From Chara braunii (Eukaryota > Streptophyta > Charophyceae > Charales > Characeae), in contig BFEA01000445.1 in the NCBI GenBank assembly GCA_003427395.1, forward strand, positions 1,181,181-1,224,160: DNA of 42,980 nucleotides, given 5' to 3'. Below the pieces are notes generated by a model, which searched no databases, had not been told where the DNA came from, and worked only from the letters and a program-made list of their open reading frames with translations. The position numbers were made by a program, and so were the translations under genes. Positions 9,088 to 18,880 of the stretch are shown here, piece after piece; position 1 is the stretch's first letter, and every line of letters starts with the position of its first letter.

Positions 9088-11913
9088 ATATGACTATTGG
9101 TGAAGGAGTTTTTTCAGAAGTTCGAAGTGGGGGAGTTACCGCTACACTTCAACAAGTGCCCTAAGGACTTATCGCGGAAGTAGGAGGGGGGGATGCCGGG
9201 CCAATTCGTTGAAGAGATGCAAGGGAAGAAGGAGGTGTTCCATTGCATTCGGGCTAAGGACGGGGGACCAAATGCTACGGTGTCCTTCAAAGATCTCGTT
9301 CCATCAAACTTCAAATGTTTTGAAGATATGATGGCGCGAGAGAAGGAAATCACTTTGCGGTTGATGATCAATAAGAAAGTCGTCGCCCAAACTAGACGGG
9401 TTCCTCCTGGGAAGATGAACATGACCAACCTCCTCGACATCATAATGCGCGAGAAATACATGATGCGTTTGTTCAACTACATCGTCCTCAAATCGGAGAA
9501 TAGAGAAACAAATGGGTGGAAGGAGGGTTTCTTCTTCGACTATGATAAATTGGCGTGAACGTTTGGGGTAAAGGCAGACGAATGGGATGAGGAGAGGGAT
9601 AGGATCCCTTTGGAGTACGTCTGGAAGGTTCAGAAAAGACTCGGGGGAGAGCAAGAGGAAAAATGTCTGAAAGGAGCTGGCCTAAAGGTCACGGAGGCGT
9701 TGTATAGGGACACGTTATTCTACTTCAAGTACTTCGTGTACCATGCGATAGGGAAAGTGAACTTGCAGAAAGCAGAGTTGTGACGGTTGAAGAACACTGC
9801 GGTTCATCTGTGTTTGGAGAAGGAAGAGCGACGGTCGACATTGCTGTCGATCAACATGCACCCAAAGAAGTTGCTGCCCACGGCCGACGAAGTTGTCACT
9901 GCAGCCACGAACTTAAATTGCAGGACCGCCATCCTCGATCTCGCAAACCCAAAGGAGTGTCATGCATGGTCGCCGACCGATTTCGATGCTCTGCACAAAA
10001 TGATGTCCAAATTTTGCGACAATAATTTGATTTTGATTGTTTTTGCCCGACAAAAACAACAGAAGACCGTCATGCGACACCTATACAACTGGGATGACGT
10101 AGAGGTGATACCTGAGACTTGAAAGTGTTATCTGGGGGTCGGGACGACTGTCAACAAGTACGAAAACTGGCAAGTCGATTTCAAAGACACGATGACGATC
10201 GTCCTACATGCCGAGGGCGAGGACCTCAAGAAGGTCACCAAGACCCCTAAATCGGAGGCGGAGATAGTGGAATTAAACGTTGAGGAGGACTACTTCAAGA
10301 GGTGCACAACGAGGCATGATGGCGATGAAGAAAACGAATGAGAGGAATATGGGCGGTGGGAACGACATCCGACACGGTTGCAGAAGTTATGTAATTCGTT
10401 TCTGCACGAGAACCAAGGGGTGATACTTCTCGGAAAGTCGCATGCTGGACTTGTGTGGGAGCTTCTACTCGCGGGCTACCATGTTTTTGCATGTGACGCG
10501 TCGTCGAAAGACATCTCGTACTTGACGAAGGTCATCGACATTCTTTGGAAGGACGCGAGAAACAATTGCACAGTTGAGAGACAGAAGACTGCGCATAGTC
10601 CGGACAGGGACATGTACCACAAGTTGGGCAAGAAGAGAAATAAAATATGAGACTATCTGTTCCAAGGCCAAGCCAAGTCGCCATTCGAGCATGACTACAT
10701 AGTTCGCAAAGCGATGGCACATGAAGTGTATGGTGGTTTTCACAAAGCGCAGGTGGCCGCGTTTGCGATGTTTGTGGCGCGATATGAACAAATGAAGTTC
10801 ACAAGAAATCAGGCAATGCTGACGTACGATGAGTACAGTAACATTGCCAAGACACCCGATGCATGGTGTCCGATCGAGAGCGACGAGGAGACTAAAACCT
10901 CGGATCTCGAAATCGAAGAGCGAGTGAAATGTTTGTGAGAGGGACTGCAAAGTGTGCCTGCGTGCAGCGTGCAGAACGAGAATCCAAAAGGAGGTTGCAC
11001 GAACTCGGGAGGTGCGAGCAGTTCTGCGCGTGACGTGACGGACAGGGCGAGTTCCATTGAACAGATGCAAACGGATTCGCCGACGTCCCACCGAGCACTT
11101 GAGAATACGTTGATTCATGACAATCGTCACAGGTTGCAAGGAAGCCCTCCATCTGGAAAAAACACGGACCACGACATGCTGACATACGCTGACGAGGATG
11201 ACTTGGCTCTTCCAGATGCCCCCTCGAAGCTCATGCCTGGTGATGATATCCTCGATCGCATTGTGCAGGAAAGTGCACAACCGTACTTCGTTCAAGACAA
11301 AATGTTAGAAACGACGTCTAAGAAGTGAGGGCATCATATTTTGTGGCATACGGACGTGTTCGAACCGTGCGTTTTCAAGGGGGAGTGGATGATGACACTT
11401 CATCTATCATCGGGATGAGAAATCAAACCCAGACTGACAGAAGAACTGTGGCTGAAAGTGGCGAAAAACGAACTTGTCTTTCGTTTAGAGTGCGAAAACG
11501 ACAAGGTGAATGAGGCAGCTATTGAGGAGAAGGCTCAATTGTTGTTCGATTCGCTGCGCTCAGACAATCGACTGGAATATAAACACAAATTATATGACTT
11601 GCCGTCAAACTGACTATACAAGCCCATCGATTGGAAGATCGCACTTCCTCCTGCTTGCCAAGGCATCGAGACAATCCTGTTGGGATGCTCACAGTTTGGG
11701 GGACAGTCGACGACGCACTTTGTTGCCAGTGTTGAGGAAACAATGAGCCAAACTGCTGTCAAGATAATGGGGGTGGACAAGGGAACGCGAAATGTCAACG
11801 AAGACAAATCAAACGTTGAATCGTACGGGCCGCCAGATGGAGAGTCTCACTCCTTCCGCGAACATGGTGGTTGCAGATGGAATGCAACAAGGTGGGTATG
11901 TAGAACGTGCAAG
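9088..11913 (+). pseudogene. Methyltransferase-like region, frame broken by TGA codons
   Basis: This is the same reading frame as the 6652 gene and stays protein-like to about 11880 without an indel. It is interrupted by TGA at 9085, 9091, 9556, 9781, 10120, 10339, 10648, 10936, 11326, 11416 and 11611, and by one TAG at 9181. The segment 9919-10200 resembles the motif IV half of beta-class DNA amino-methyltransferases: a hydrophobic strand ending in D, then W-x2-D-x-DAL and the strand LILIVFARQ. Segment 10405-10500 resembles motif I (VILLGKSHAG, then a strand ending FACD). The order IV before I fits the beta class. However, the expected DPPY/W and FxGxG residues are not visible, so activity is doubtful. 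ParB-methyltransferase fusions are known in phages and some eukaryotic mobile elements. The tail after 11330 is not recognised. Confidence 0.45.
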
Positions 11914-12184
11914 TGAGGCGCAACAAAATTCCGATGAGATGATGAAAGTGTTGATTGAGGTGGAGAATGAGGGGAAGAGGAAGCTTGGGGGATCAACCAC
12001 TTCACTGACTGTGATTAATGTTATTTCATTAAGCGATAAAGGGCAAGACATACATCTAGAGGGGCACAATGACGATGAGGATGCATGGGATAATGTCGAT
12101 GAACAGAAGGGAGTGGATGACGGAGGTCGACCTACTAGACGGTCGACAAGAGAAAAAACGAAAAGACAACTGATGAATGTGTAG
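11792..12184 (+). CDS. Acidic C-terminal tail in a shifted frame
   Basis: A 130-codon plus-strand frame ends in TAG at 12182. It overlaps the end of the preceding methyltransferase-like frame, which closes at TGA 11914. The composition is rich in D, E, K and N, with a basic end (RRSTREKTKR). The coding signal appears to move from the preceding frame to this one around 11860-11890, suggesting a one-base indel in what was a single gene. It could instead be an independent small ORF. No domain is recognised. Confidence 0.35.
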   Translation: MSTKTNQTLNRTGRQMESLTPSANMVVADGMQQGGYVERASEAQQNSDEMMKVLIEVENEGKRKLGGSTTSLTVINVISLSDKGQDIHLEGHNDDEDAWDNVDEQKGVDDGGRPTRRSTREKTKRQLMNV

Positions 12185-12260
12185 ATATATACAGAGAGTG
12201 ATATACGTATTCGTATATGAGTAAGGAGAGAGTGTGTGTGTTTTTTTCTTATGTATCTGT

Positions 12261-12460
12261 TTGTGTGTGTGTGTGTGTGTACATAGGTGTGTGTGTGTGT
12301 GTCTGTGTGTGTGTGTGTGTGTGAGCGCTTGTACGCAACTCGGATAAATACTCGAAGGAAGATACGTGATAAAATAATTGATTCCGCAGTGAGTTTGAAA
12401 GGACATCAGATAAAAGTGTCAATCATGATACATAACAATGTTTTTCTCTCTCTGTCTCTC

Positions 12461-12522
<62 letters not shown>
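12261..12522. repeat. Microsatellites (GT)n and (CT)n
   Basis: A GT run covers about 12261-12322 with small interruptions, and a CT run covers about 12446-12522. They lie between the ParB/methyltransferase-like gene and the Ulp1-like gene. Long open frames through these tracts are artefacts of the simple repeat. Confidence 0.95.
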
Positions 12523-12526
<4 letters not shown>

Positions 12527-12831
12527 CGTATAATGCATATATCACCCTTGATGAATCTAAAGAAAGTGTGATTATTAGTGTGGTATGTCATAAATATTAG
12601 TGTGGTATGTCATAAAACACAGATGACGCGGTTGATGAAAGTGACGAAAGTGCATGAAAAAATATATAGGAGTGTATTGGTTTCCACTACGTAAACTCCT
12701 AGTTTTTATAAGCAGCCCGCTCGTTTAAGGTAAACCGTAGTACGCATTACTGCAACAAATTGAATACAATAAAAATCACTAGAAATGCACGTATTGAAAC
12801 AATAGCTCACATAAAGACATGCCGCATTGTC

Positions 12832-13674
12832 ATGTGCAGCGCAAACGACAATGGAGGAAAACGGAGGTGCAAAAAAGGATGGACCATCCACTTGGCAACA
12901 ACGAAATTGACGAATCAAGAGATGGAGGCCGTCACGCGATTGTCAGTGCGAATTGGGAATAGAGACGTCATAGCAAGTTCGTTTAACGAAGACACAAAAG
13001 AAGAACTAACGATGACAGTCAACGATTTTAGTTTGCTAATGACAGAAAAAAAGTGGTTGAACAAGCAGATAGTTAATTTTTATCTTAACCTTGTCCAACT
13101 GGACAATGAGTGTCGTGTGAAGCACCATAATTGCGACTCGAAGAACGAGAATGTGGTTAGAACAGGAAAGGGGCGCATTCCTAGAATAACAGTTCTAAGC
13201 TCGTTTTTTTTCGCGAGACTATTTGATAGCGATATGAAGTTCAAGTACGAAAAGGTTCGTAAGTGGTTCACAGAGGTCGTGATTAGCGACATGAATTTTA
13301 TTATTGCACCTTTCCACGCCGCGCACAACCAACATTGGACACTCGTAGTGGCAGACCTTAGGCATAAGAAATTTGAGTACTATGATTCGCTGGCACCAGA
13401 TGTTCAACTCGCAAAGAAGGTGATAGGGGGGTTCGCAAGATTTCTGTACATGAGATCGGTCGAACAAGGTCAAGAAATTGACACGAAAAACTTCAACCAT
13501 ATATGGGTAGTGGAAGGCATTCCAAAGCAGCGCGACTTCAACGAGTGCGGTGTGTTTATGCTGGCATATGCATCACTATTGGCGAGAGGGTTTCTTCCAC
13601 CATTCACGTTCACATCAGATGACACCAAGAAACCACGATGCCGGATAGCTTTCGACGTAGTTGTTGTGGAGTAG
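12832..13674 (+). CDS. Ulp1-like cysteine protease (C48 family)
   Basis: About 280 codons from ATG 12832 to TAG 13672. The frame opens further upstream, but only from a non-ATG codon. The C48 pattern is visible: WLN near residue 75 with FYLNL following, a His in NQHWTLVV at residue 168, an Asp in YYDSL at 185, a Gln at 233 and the nucleophile Cys in NECGVFML at 239. All catalytic residues are present in the usual order, so the fold and activity look intact. Ulp1 proteases process SUMO-like modifiers. In plants many copies are carried by DNA transposons, for example Mutator-like Kaonashi elements. The location behind a ParB/methyltransferase-like gene in the same orientation suggests a mobile-element cargo and not the host SUMO pathway. 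That is inference. Confidence 0.85.
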   Translation: MCSANDNGGKRRCKKGWTIHLATTKLTNQEMEAVTRLSVRIGNRDVIASSFNEDTKEELTMTVNDFSLLMTEKKWLNKQIVNFYLNLVQLDNECRVKHHNCDSKNENVVRTGKGRIPRITVLSSFFFARLFDSDMKFKYEKVRKWFTEVVISDMNFIIAPFHAAHNQHWTLVVADLRHKKFEYYDSLAPDVQLAKKVIGGFARFLYMRSVEQGQEIDTKNFNHIWVVEGIPKQRDFNECGVFMLAYASLLARGFLPPFTFTSDDTKKPRCRIAFDVVVVE

Positions 13675-14160
13675 ACGAATTTGTTCCATTTACAATAGTC
13701 GTTAAAACACATGAAATGACCATGCAGTGACCACAATAGATGTGATATAGGAGATGAAGAGCTCGTAAGTGTAACGAGGATTAATTATGCGGTTCACGAG
13801 AAATGTAATTGGTCGTGTAAGAAGGACATCTTATAAAAGGACATCTTAAGGATATTATACTGCCATAGATTTGCGTTGCAATTTTTAATTTTTGGAGATT
13901 CCTTTAAGGGACAGTGGATCCGGTCTTCAGGAGCCTAAGCTGAGTATTGGCCCCAGCAGGTTTGTACCACGTTGACATGTAGGGGTGTGTTCCCGGGCCC
14001 CGGTGGTCTCATTGGAATGAAAAATGTTATGTTTCTCCACAAAAAAAAGAAAGGAGAAAAGTTATTTCTACTACTTTCTAGCATTTTTTTTTCAGTTTTT
14101 TAATTTCTTGTTTTGAATTGATTAATGTCGAAATGGCATCACACCGTTAAGTTTTCTAAA
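13675..14160. other. Intergenic, no gene seen
   Basis: Downstream flank of the protease gene. It contains a direct repeat of GGACATCTTA near 13825-13850 and otherwise nothing I can name. No polyadenylation signal or transposon end was confidently located. Confidence 0.4.
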
Positions 14161-14690
14161 CTCAACAGCGGTAGGTGGGACTCATCAGAACAGATACAGA
14201 TACTACACTTGTACTCTCACGGGAAAAAAAAGAAAAGGAAAAAAGGAACAAGAAAAGCTGCGGCCGTGAAACTCACAAAACAAGGAAAAGAAAACAAAGG
14301 AGAGACTCACATCGTGATTGCAGTTGTGTACATTCTTGGAAGTGGTGGTGTGAGTGTGCCCTGAGTGAGGGCATCTCAGCCCCCTGACCAGATTGTCAGA
14401 TTCCAGAAACGAAAAAAAAAAACCTCAACAGCGGTAGGTGGGACCGATCAGAACAGATACAGATACTACACTTGTACTCACACGGAAAAAAAAAGAAAAG
14501 AAAAAAAAGGAACAAGAAAATTGGCGGCCGTGAAACTCACAAAACAAGGAAAAGAAAACAAAGGACAGACTCACATCGTGATTGCAGTTGTGTACATTCT
14601 TGGAAGTGGTGGTGTGAGTGTGCCCTCAGTGAGGGCATCTCAGCCCCCTGACCAGATTGTCAGATTCCAGAAACGAAAAAAAATAAAATA
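14161..14690. repeat. Two-copy tandem repeat, period 263 bp
   Basis: Copies begin at 14161 and 14424 with the same CTCAACAGCGGTAGGTGGGA start and both end in an A-rich tract after TTCCAGAAACG. They are nearly identical over their length. The open frames repeated in each copy simply reflect the duplication. Confidence 0.85.
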
Positions 14691-14699
14691 AATGGAAAC

Positions 14700-14975
14700 A
14701 CGGATTCTGCCGTGAAAATGGCTGGATACATTCCTCTAAGCGCCATTGTTATCTCGTACAATCCTCTGAGGAAACACAGCTTGAGGAAATCATGGATTCG
14801 CCTGTCAGATTCCAGAAAGAGAGTGAGGGAAAAAAAAATGGGAACACCTGTCAGATTCCAGAAAGAGAGTGAGGGAAAAAAAAATGGGAACACCAATTCG
14901 GCCCTGAAAATGGCTGGATACTTTTCTGTAAGTGCCAGTGTGATGAGGCTTACAATTCTCTGAGGAAACACACAA
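14700..14975. repeat. Diverged direct duplications
   Basis: A segment containing AAAATGGCTGGATAC occurs at about 14709-14783 and again, more diverged, at about 14901-14973. Between them a unit of about 46 bp (CAGATTCCAGAAAGAGAGTG plus an A-run and GGGAACACC) is present twice. The same CAGATTCCAGAAA motif ends the 263-bp units upstream, so these repeats share ancestry. Confidence 0.7.
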
Positions 14976-15362
14976 AGGGTCTCGCCTCACTACTGTGGCT
15001 TCCAGCCTTCTACTGTCACACAGACTAGTAAACTATACTATTCGATGGCATGTGGGGCGAGGCCTCGGGACCCAAATGCGCCGTGTAGTTGTAGTTTTCT
15101 ACCGACGTGTGGGGGGCGGGAAAATCCAGAAACCTGCAACTTGTCTGCGCCTGCTTGCCCCACCGTCCTCATCGGCTGTCAGCGGGCATGGCATCCCGTG
15201 GTTGGTGGCCAACCTCAATTCGAATCATCTTCCATTTTGTGCGATAAAATCACGGTAAAATCCCTCCATAACTTAGAAGTGGCAGTAAAATCACAGACTT
15301 TCCACCAAAACAATCAACACAGAGGACAGCGGTCAGCACTCACACTTGTCGCTAGCGCTCAC

Positions 15363-15604
15363 ACTTTTCTTAGAATCGCTTTCTACCACGCAGAACACGG
15401 CCTCACCTCCTCCCAAACCACCATAACTTGGCCTATACAAGTGTCTGGAATACTCAGAAATTGCGCGCTCTTCTCACACTTTTCTTTAAATCACTTTCTA
15501 CCACGCAGAACACGGCCTCGCCTCCTCCCAAACCACCAAACCACCACGTCTCGGCCGATACAAATGTCTGAAAGACTCAGAAACTGCGCGCTCTTCTCAC
15601 TTTC
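15363..15604. repeat. Two-copy tandem repeat, period about 115 bp
   Basis: A unit with TTTCTACCACGCAGAACACG and CTCAGAAA(C/T)TGCGCGCTC is present twice, starting near 15363 and 15478. A third start is truncated at about 15598. No coding evidence. Confidence 0.75.
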
Positions 15605-15634
15605 ATGGGGGTTGACGGTGCGCACTTCCGATCC

Positions 15635-15885
15635 GGGCCCATCATCCGTCAAAGATTCGTCGTCCGCCCGCTGCCGCGGATCCCATCATGCGTCAATGAT
15701 TCGCTGCCTGCCCGCTGCCCCCCAACTAAACTACAGGGCGTATGTGGGTCCCGTCTCCGGGCCCATCATCCGTCAATGATTCGCCCCGGCCCGCTGCCGC
15801 GGATCCCATCATGCGTCAATGATCCGCCGCCTGCCGGCTGCCCCCCAACTCTACTACACGGCGTATGTGGGTCCCGTCCCCTGAG
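15635..15885. repeat. Two-copy GC-rich tandem repeat, period 124 bp
   Basis: Copies start at 15635 and 15759 with GGGCCCATCATCCGTCAA and both contain GGATCCCATCATGCGTCAAT. Within each unit the shorter motif CATCATNCGTCAA occurs twice, so the 124-bp unit is itself an internal duplication. Confidence 0.8.
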
Positions 15886-15989
15886 GAAGGGGATGCCTAG
15901 AGCAGTAGGACGTATCGATGTGAGAACGAAAGGAGAACACAACAAGGGAGTAGAACACAATGAGGGGAGAAGAACGTATGGGAGATAAG

Positions 15990-16214
15990 GGGCCTGGCTG
16001 CACTACTCTCGAAATGTGCAAAACGAGAGTGAATCTTCCGCTACAATGCACGGCCATGATTTTTGTCTTTTGTGCATGTCGAGAGAAGTGCAGCGAGGCC
16101 CTGCACTACTCTCGAAATGTGCAAAACGAGAGTGAATCTTCCCCTAAAACATGGAAAGAGGCACGGCCATGATTTTTGTCTTTTGTGCATGTCGAGAGTA
16201 GTGCAGCGAGGCCC
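15990..16214. mobile_element. MITE-like inverted-repeat element, copy B (double)
   Basis: Same family as 1203-1426. The outer arms (15990-16025 and 16177-16214) carry GGGCCTGGCTGCACTACTCT and its reverse complement. An additional right arm and left arm meet at about 16063-16130, sharing the junction GAGGCCC near 16096-16101, so two short copies stand head to tail. AAG flanks both outer ends (15987-15989 and 16215-16217), consistent with a 3-bp target duplication for the whole double unit. No coding capacity. Confidence 0.7.
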
Positions 16215-16479
16215 AAGGACGAGCACGGGAACACTGGGTATCAGATTAGCGATAAGAGTATTTAAGTAGTGGTTTGAAAAACTTAATCATGCTTCAGGAT
16301 GTGTAAACTTTCAACCATGCGTCAGGATGTGTAGTAGAGGGATTGTCCATGAGGACGCTCGTCTGCCAGCGTAAGCTGGCATCGAAACGTGTCGGGGGCG
16401 ACGGTTGTGTGAGCTTACTGAGTTTTTCTATCGGATGTACTTTTCCTGGATGCTTTATTGTGACAGCACCTTCCTTTTG

Positions 16480-16492
16480 TACTGTACACCTG

Positions 16493-16554
<62 letters not shown>

Positions 16555-16621
16555 CAACACGTTTGAGCGTATACACGTTTGAGCGTATACACCACGTTTC
16601 TTGTGGACTGTACACCTGTGA

Positions 16622-16662
<41 letters not shown>

Positions 16663-16740
16663 TGGCGCCGTGTGTGTGTGTGTGTGGGTGTGTGTGGGTG
16701 TCTGGCGCCGTGTGTGTGTGTGTGTGTGTGTGTGTGTCTG
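16480..16740. repeat. (CT)n and interrupted (GT)n microsatellites
   Basis: A CT run covers 16495-16551 and a GT run covers about 16625-16737, the latter interrupted twice by CTGGCGCC. Both tracts follow the same leader, CTGTACACCTGTGA. A 16-bp unit ACACGTTTGAGCGTAT is repeated between them. Confidence 0.9.
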
Positions 16741-17079
16741 GCGCTGTCTGCGCCGCCGCTCGCGCATGCACATGCTGTGTATGCGGGCTTCCAAAAGCGC
16801 GATCACCGCGACTCGCAGGCTCATCTCCGTCCATGGCTGCCGCACAGGAGCAGGGCGAAACACCGTTTGAACACGGTCCGAACACAAAGGCACTCGCACG
16901 CCCTCCCTTGCCATCGCTGGGTCTCTGTGTGTTACGCACTGGCTAAACAAGACTCCGCGAGAGAAGCATGCACTCATGCAGCAGCACGATCGTGCATCTT
17001 CTGCCGCTATGCGACTATGCTACTCCACTGCGCTTGACGTAACACACAGAAGTTCAGCTCCTGGTAAACTGAGCGTCCA

Positions 17080-17080
<1 letters not shown>

Positions 17081-17143
<63 letters not shown>
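17081..17143. repeat. (CT)n microsatellite
   Basis: An uninterrupted CT run of about 60 bases. Flanking sequence from 16741 to 17280 has no recognisable gene. Confidence 0.95.
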
Positions 17144-17144
<1 letters not shown>

Positions 17145-17378
17145 CCCCCGTCCCTGCCATCGCCAGGTCATGGTTAGATGCATGCGAGGTCAGAGCAAGG
17201 CCCGTACGTTTTGATGGAGAAGGTAGGCGCTTATCCTCTTGCCAGCTGTCCCTAGCGCGCGCCCACTTCGTGTCCATTCTGTGTTCTCGTAGCGGCGTCG
17301 GTGTTTTCCTTGGCCCGTTCCCATTTGACTACTGTAGCCAATTCTCGTAGCGGCGTCGGCGTCGGTGTTTTCCTTGGT

Positions 17379-17483
17379 CCGTCTTCACCCGAATAGAACG
17401 CCCAGTCATTTTAGCCGTATTTGGCAGATTTTTCGGTCCAGATGCGGCGATAATTACCGGGCGTTCTATTCGGGTGAAGACGG
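17379..17483. mobile_element. 105-bp element with perfect 25-bp inverted repeats
   Basis: The arms 17379-17403 and 17459-17483 are exact reverse complements (CCGTCTTCACCCGAATAGAA and onward), separated by 55 bases. It lies in the second of two direct copies of a GTAGCGGCGTCGGTGTTTTC segment (about 17290 and 17347). The first copy lacks it, which looks like an empty-site paralog. No clear target duplication could be fixed. A tiny MITE or a strong structured RNA are both possible. Confidence 0.6.
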
Positions 17484-17543
17484 TTGTCGAATTCGACTGG
17501 CAGACTGGCCTGACGGGTAACACGGACGTCCGTGTACTTCGTT

Positions 17544-17640
17544 GCTGTCGTACAAACCACGTGGCGACTTTGTGGCTGTCGTACAAACCACGTGGCAAAG
17601 TCTTGTTGCTGTCGTACAAACCTCGTGGCCCGTTGCCAAA
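17544..17640. repeat. Three-copy tandem repeat, period 31-33 bp
   Basis: The unit GCTGTCGTACAAACCACGTG starts at 17544, 17575 and 17608, the last with one change. Seen directly. No function is evident. Confidence 0.8.
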
Positions 17641-17759
17641 GTCTTGGACGCCAAGACTGTGATTTGTAGAAGCGAAGGGACAGGTCAAGACTTCGATTTT
17701 GTAGGAGAGAAGGGTCTGAAGGGAGACTTCTCTTCCGCCACGTGGCCACGTCCTGTGAC

Positions 17760-18102
17760 CTAGAGAAGTCGTTTTCCGACGAGCGATTGTAGCCAGCCAG
17801 CCTGTACGGAACGGTGGGTTGTGTAGATCAGTAATTAGAACTGCCGTTATATTTCAAATTGGCCCTCCTCAGGAACAACGACGAGATCGATCAAGCAGCT
17901 CGAGAGTACTTTTTTTTTAAGTTTCTTTGAGGATTTTCGTGAGCGTGAAACGAGTGGTTGAGCAACGCCTATCACAGACTCATCTGCGTATTGCACACGT
18001 GCACACTAAGCACCATTACCTCTTTCGAAACTAGTTGGAAGACGCTGAATATTGTTTTTTATTCCGAGCACACCCCCCGGCCGAAGCCCCCTCAAGCCTC
18101 TT
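17760..18102. other. Intergenic, no gene seen
   Basis: Unremarkable sequence between the short repeats and the U6-derived copy. No coding or RNA signature was recognised. Confidence 0.4.
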
Positions 18103-18240
18103 AATTTGGACCATTTTTTTTCGATTTATGCGTGTCATCCTTGCGCGGGGCAATGCTATGGTAGTCTTCGCTTTTCTCGATTTACGCGTGTCACTCTTGC
18201 GCAGGGGCCATGCTGATCTTCATTCTTCTTATCGTTACGA
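18103..18240 (-). pseudogene. U6 snRNA-derived dimer (pseudogene)
   Basis: Read on the minus strand, this contains two successive U6 snRNA 3' cores. The first (complement of about 18164-18240) has AGCATGGCCCCTGCGCAAG and a changed GTGACACGC. The second (complement of 18103-18163) has CGCGCAAGGATGACACGC, AAATCGA and ends ATGGTCCAAATT. The 5' stem-loop is missing and the ACAGAGA box is not intact. A single functional U6 is about 100 nt with one such core. This is therefore a rearranged or retroposed copy and not a working gene. Confidence 0.7.
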
Positions 18241-18321
18241 TTTGAACGCATGATAAGGTTTTCTATGATGAGCTTGAAAGCTGTGGTTCAGCAGCAGAAC
18301 GCCCAGGGGTTGAACTTGTGT

Positions 18322-18880
18322 GCGGGGCTTTCGTGGATGCATTTGGCTCTTTTTAGTGGCAGAACGCCCAGGTTCTCTGCATTCTAGACAATTCTATTTT
18401 TGTCGCCACAGTCTGACAGCGAGGGCTGAACCTGTTCGGGTTGCGGACGTGGCCGCGAGACATCTCGTACAACGGAAGAGATTGAAGTACGTCTGCATGT
18501 GCATGCCAATGAGCCAGCAGCACGGTAGATATTTCCTTTGGTATACGTCATTTAATAGTAATTAGTGGAAGGGCATGAAGTACGTCTGCATGTGCATGCC
18601 AATGAGCCAGCAGCACGGTAGATATTTCTTTTGGTAGTGGAAGGGCATGAAGTACGTCTGCATGTGCATGCCAATGAGCCAGCAGCACGGTAGATGTTTC
18701 TTTTGGTACACGTCATTTAATAGTAATTAGTGGAAGGGCATGAAGTACGTCTGCATGTGCATGCCAATGAGCCAGCAGCACGGTAGATATTTCTTTTGGT
18801 ACACGTCATTTTTAATAGTAATTAGTGGAAGGGCATGGTGACAGTGCGCGGGGCTTTCGTGGATGCATTTGGCTCTTTTG
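18322..18880. repeat. Direct repeat flanking a tandem array
   Basis: The segment GCGGGGCTTTCGTGGATGCA plus TTTGGCTCTTTT occurs at about 18322-18354 and again at about 18848-18880, bracketing the 18484-18837 array. A further short repeat, CAGAACGCCCAGG, occurs at about 18295 and 18360. Confidence 0.75.
18484..18837. repeat. Four-copy tandem array, 93/72/93/95 bp
   Basis: Units begin with GAAGTACGTCTGCATGTGCA at 18484, 18577, 18649 and 18742. The second unit lacks about 21 bases around the ACGTCATTTAATAGTAATTA segment, giving the 72-bp period. The copies are nearly identical, implying recent expansion. Confidence 0.9.

Noticed and set aside
12406-12591. Open frames encoding RE/ER or SL repeats over CT tracts (also 16294-16977, 17020-17350 and 42001-42055)
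   Set aside because: They are translations of (CT)n and (GT)n microsatellites and have no independent coding support.
6652-13674. A general genetic code in which TGA means Trp
   Set aside because: The 811-codon ORF, the Ulp1 gene and the receptor kinase are intact with TGG only, and several apparent gene ends use TGA. Recoding is kept only as a hypothesis for specific loci.
17540-17640. CRISPR-like direct repeats
   Set aside because: Only three copies with 31-33 bp period and no distinct spacers. The other arrays in the window are contiguous tandem repeats.
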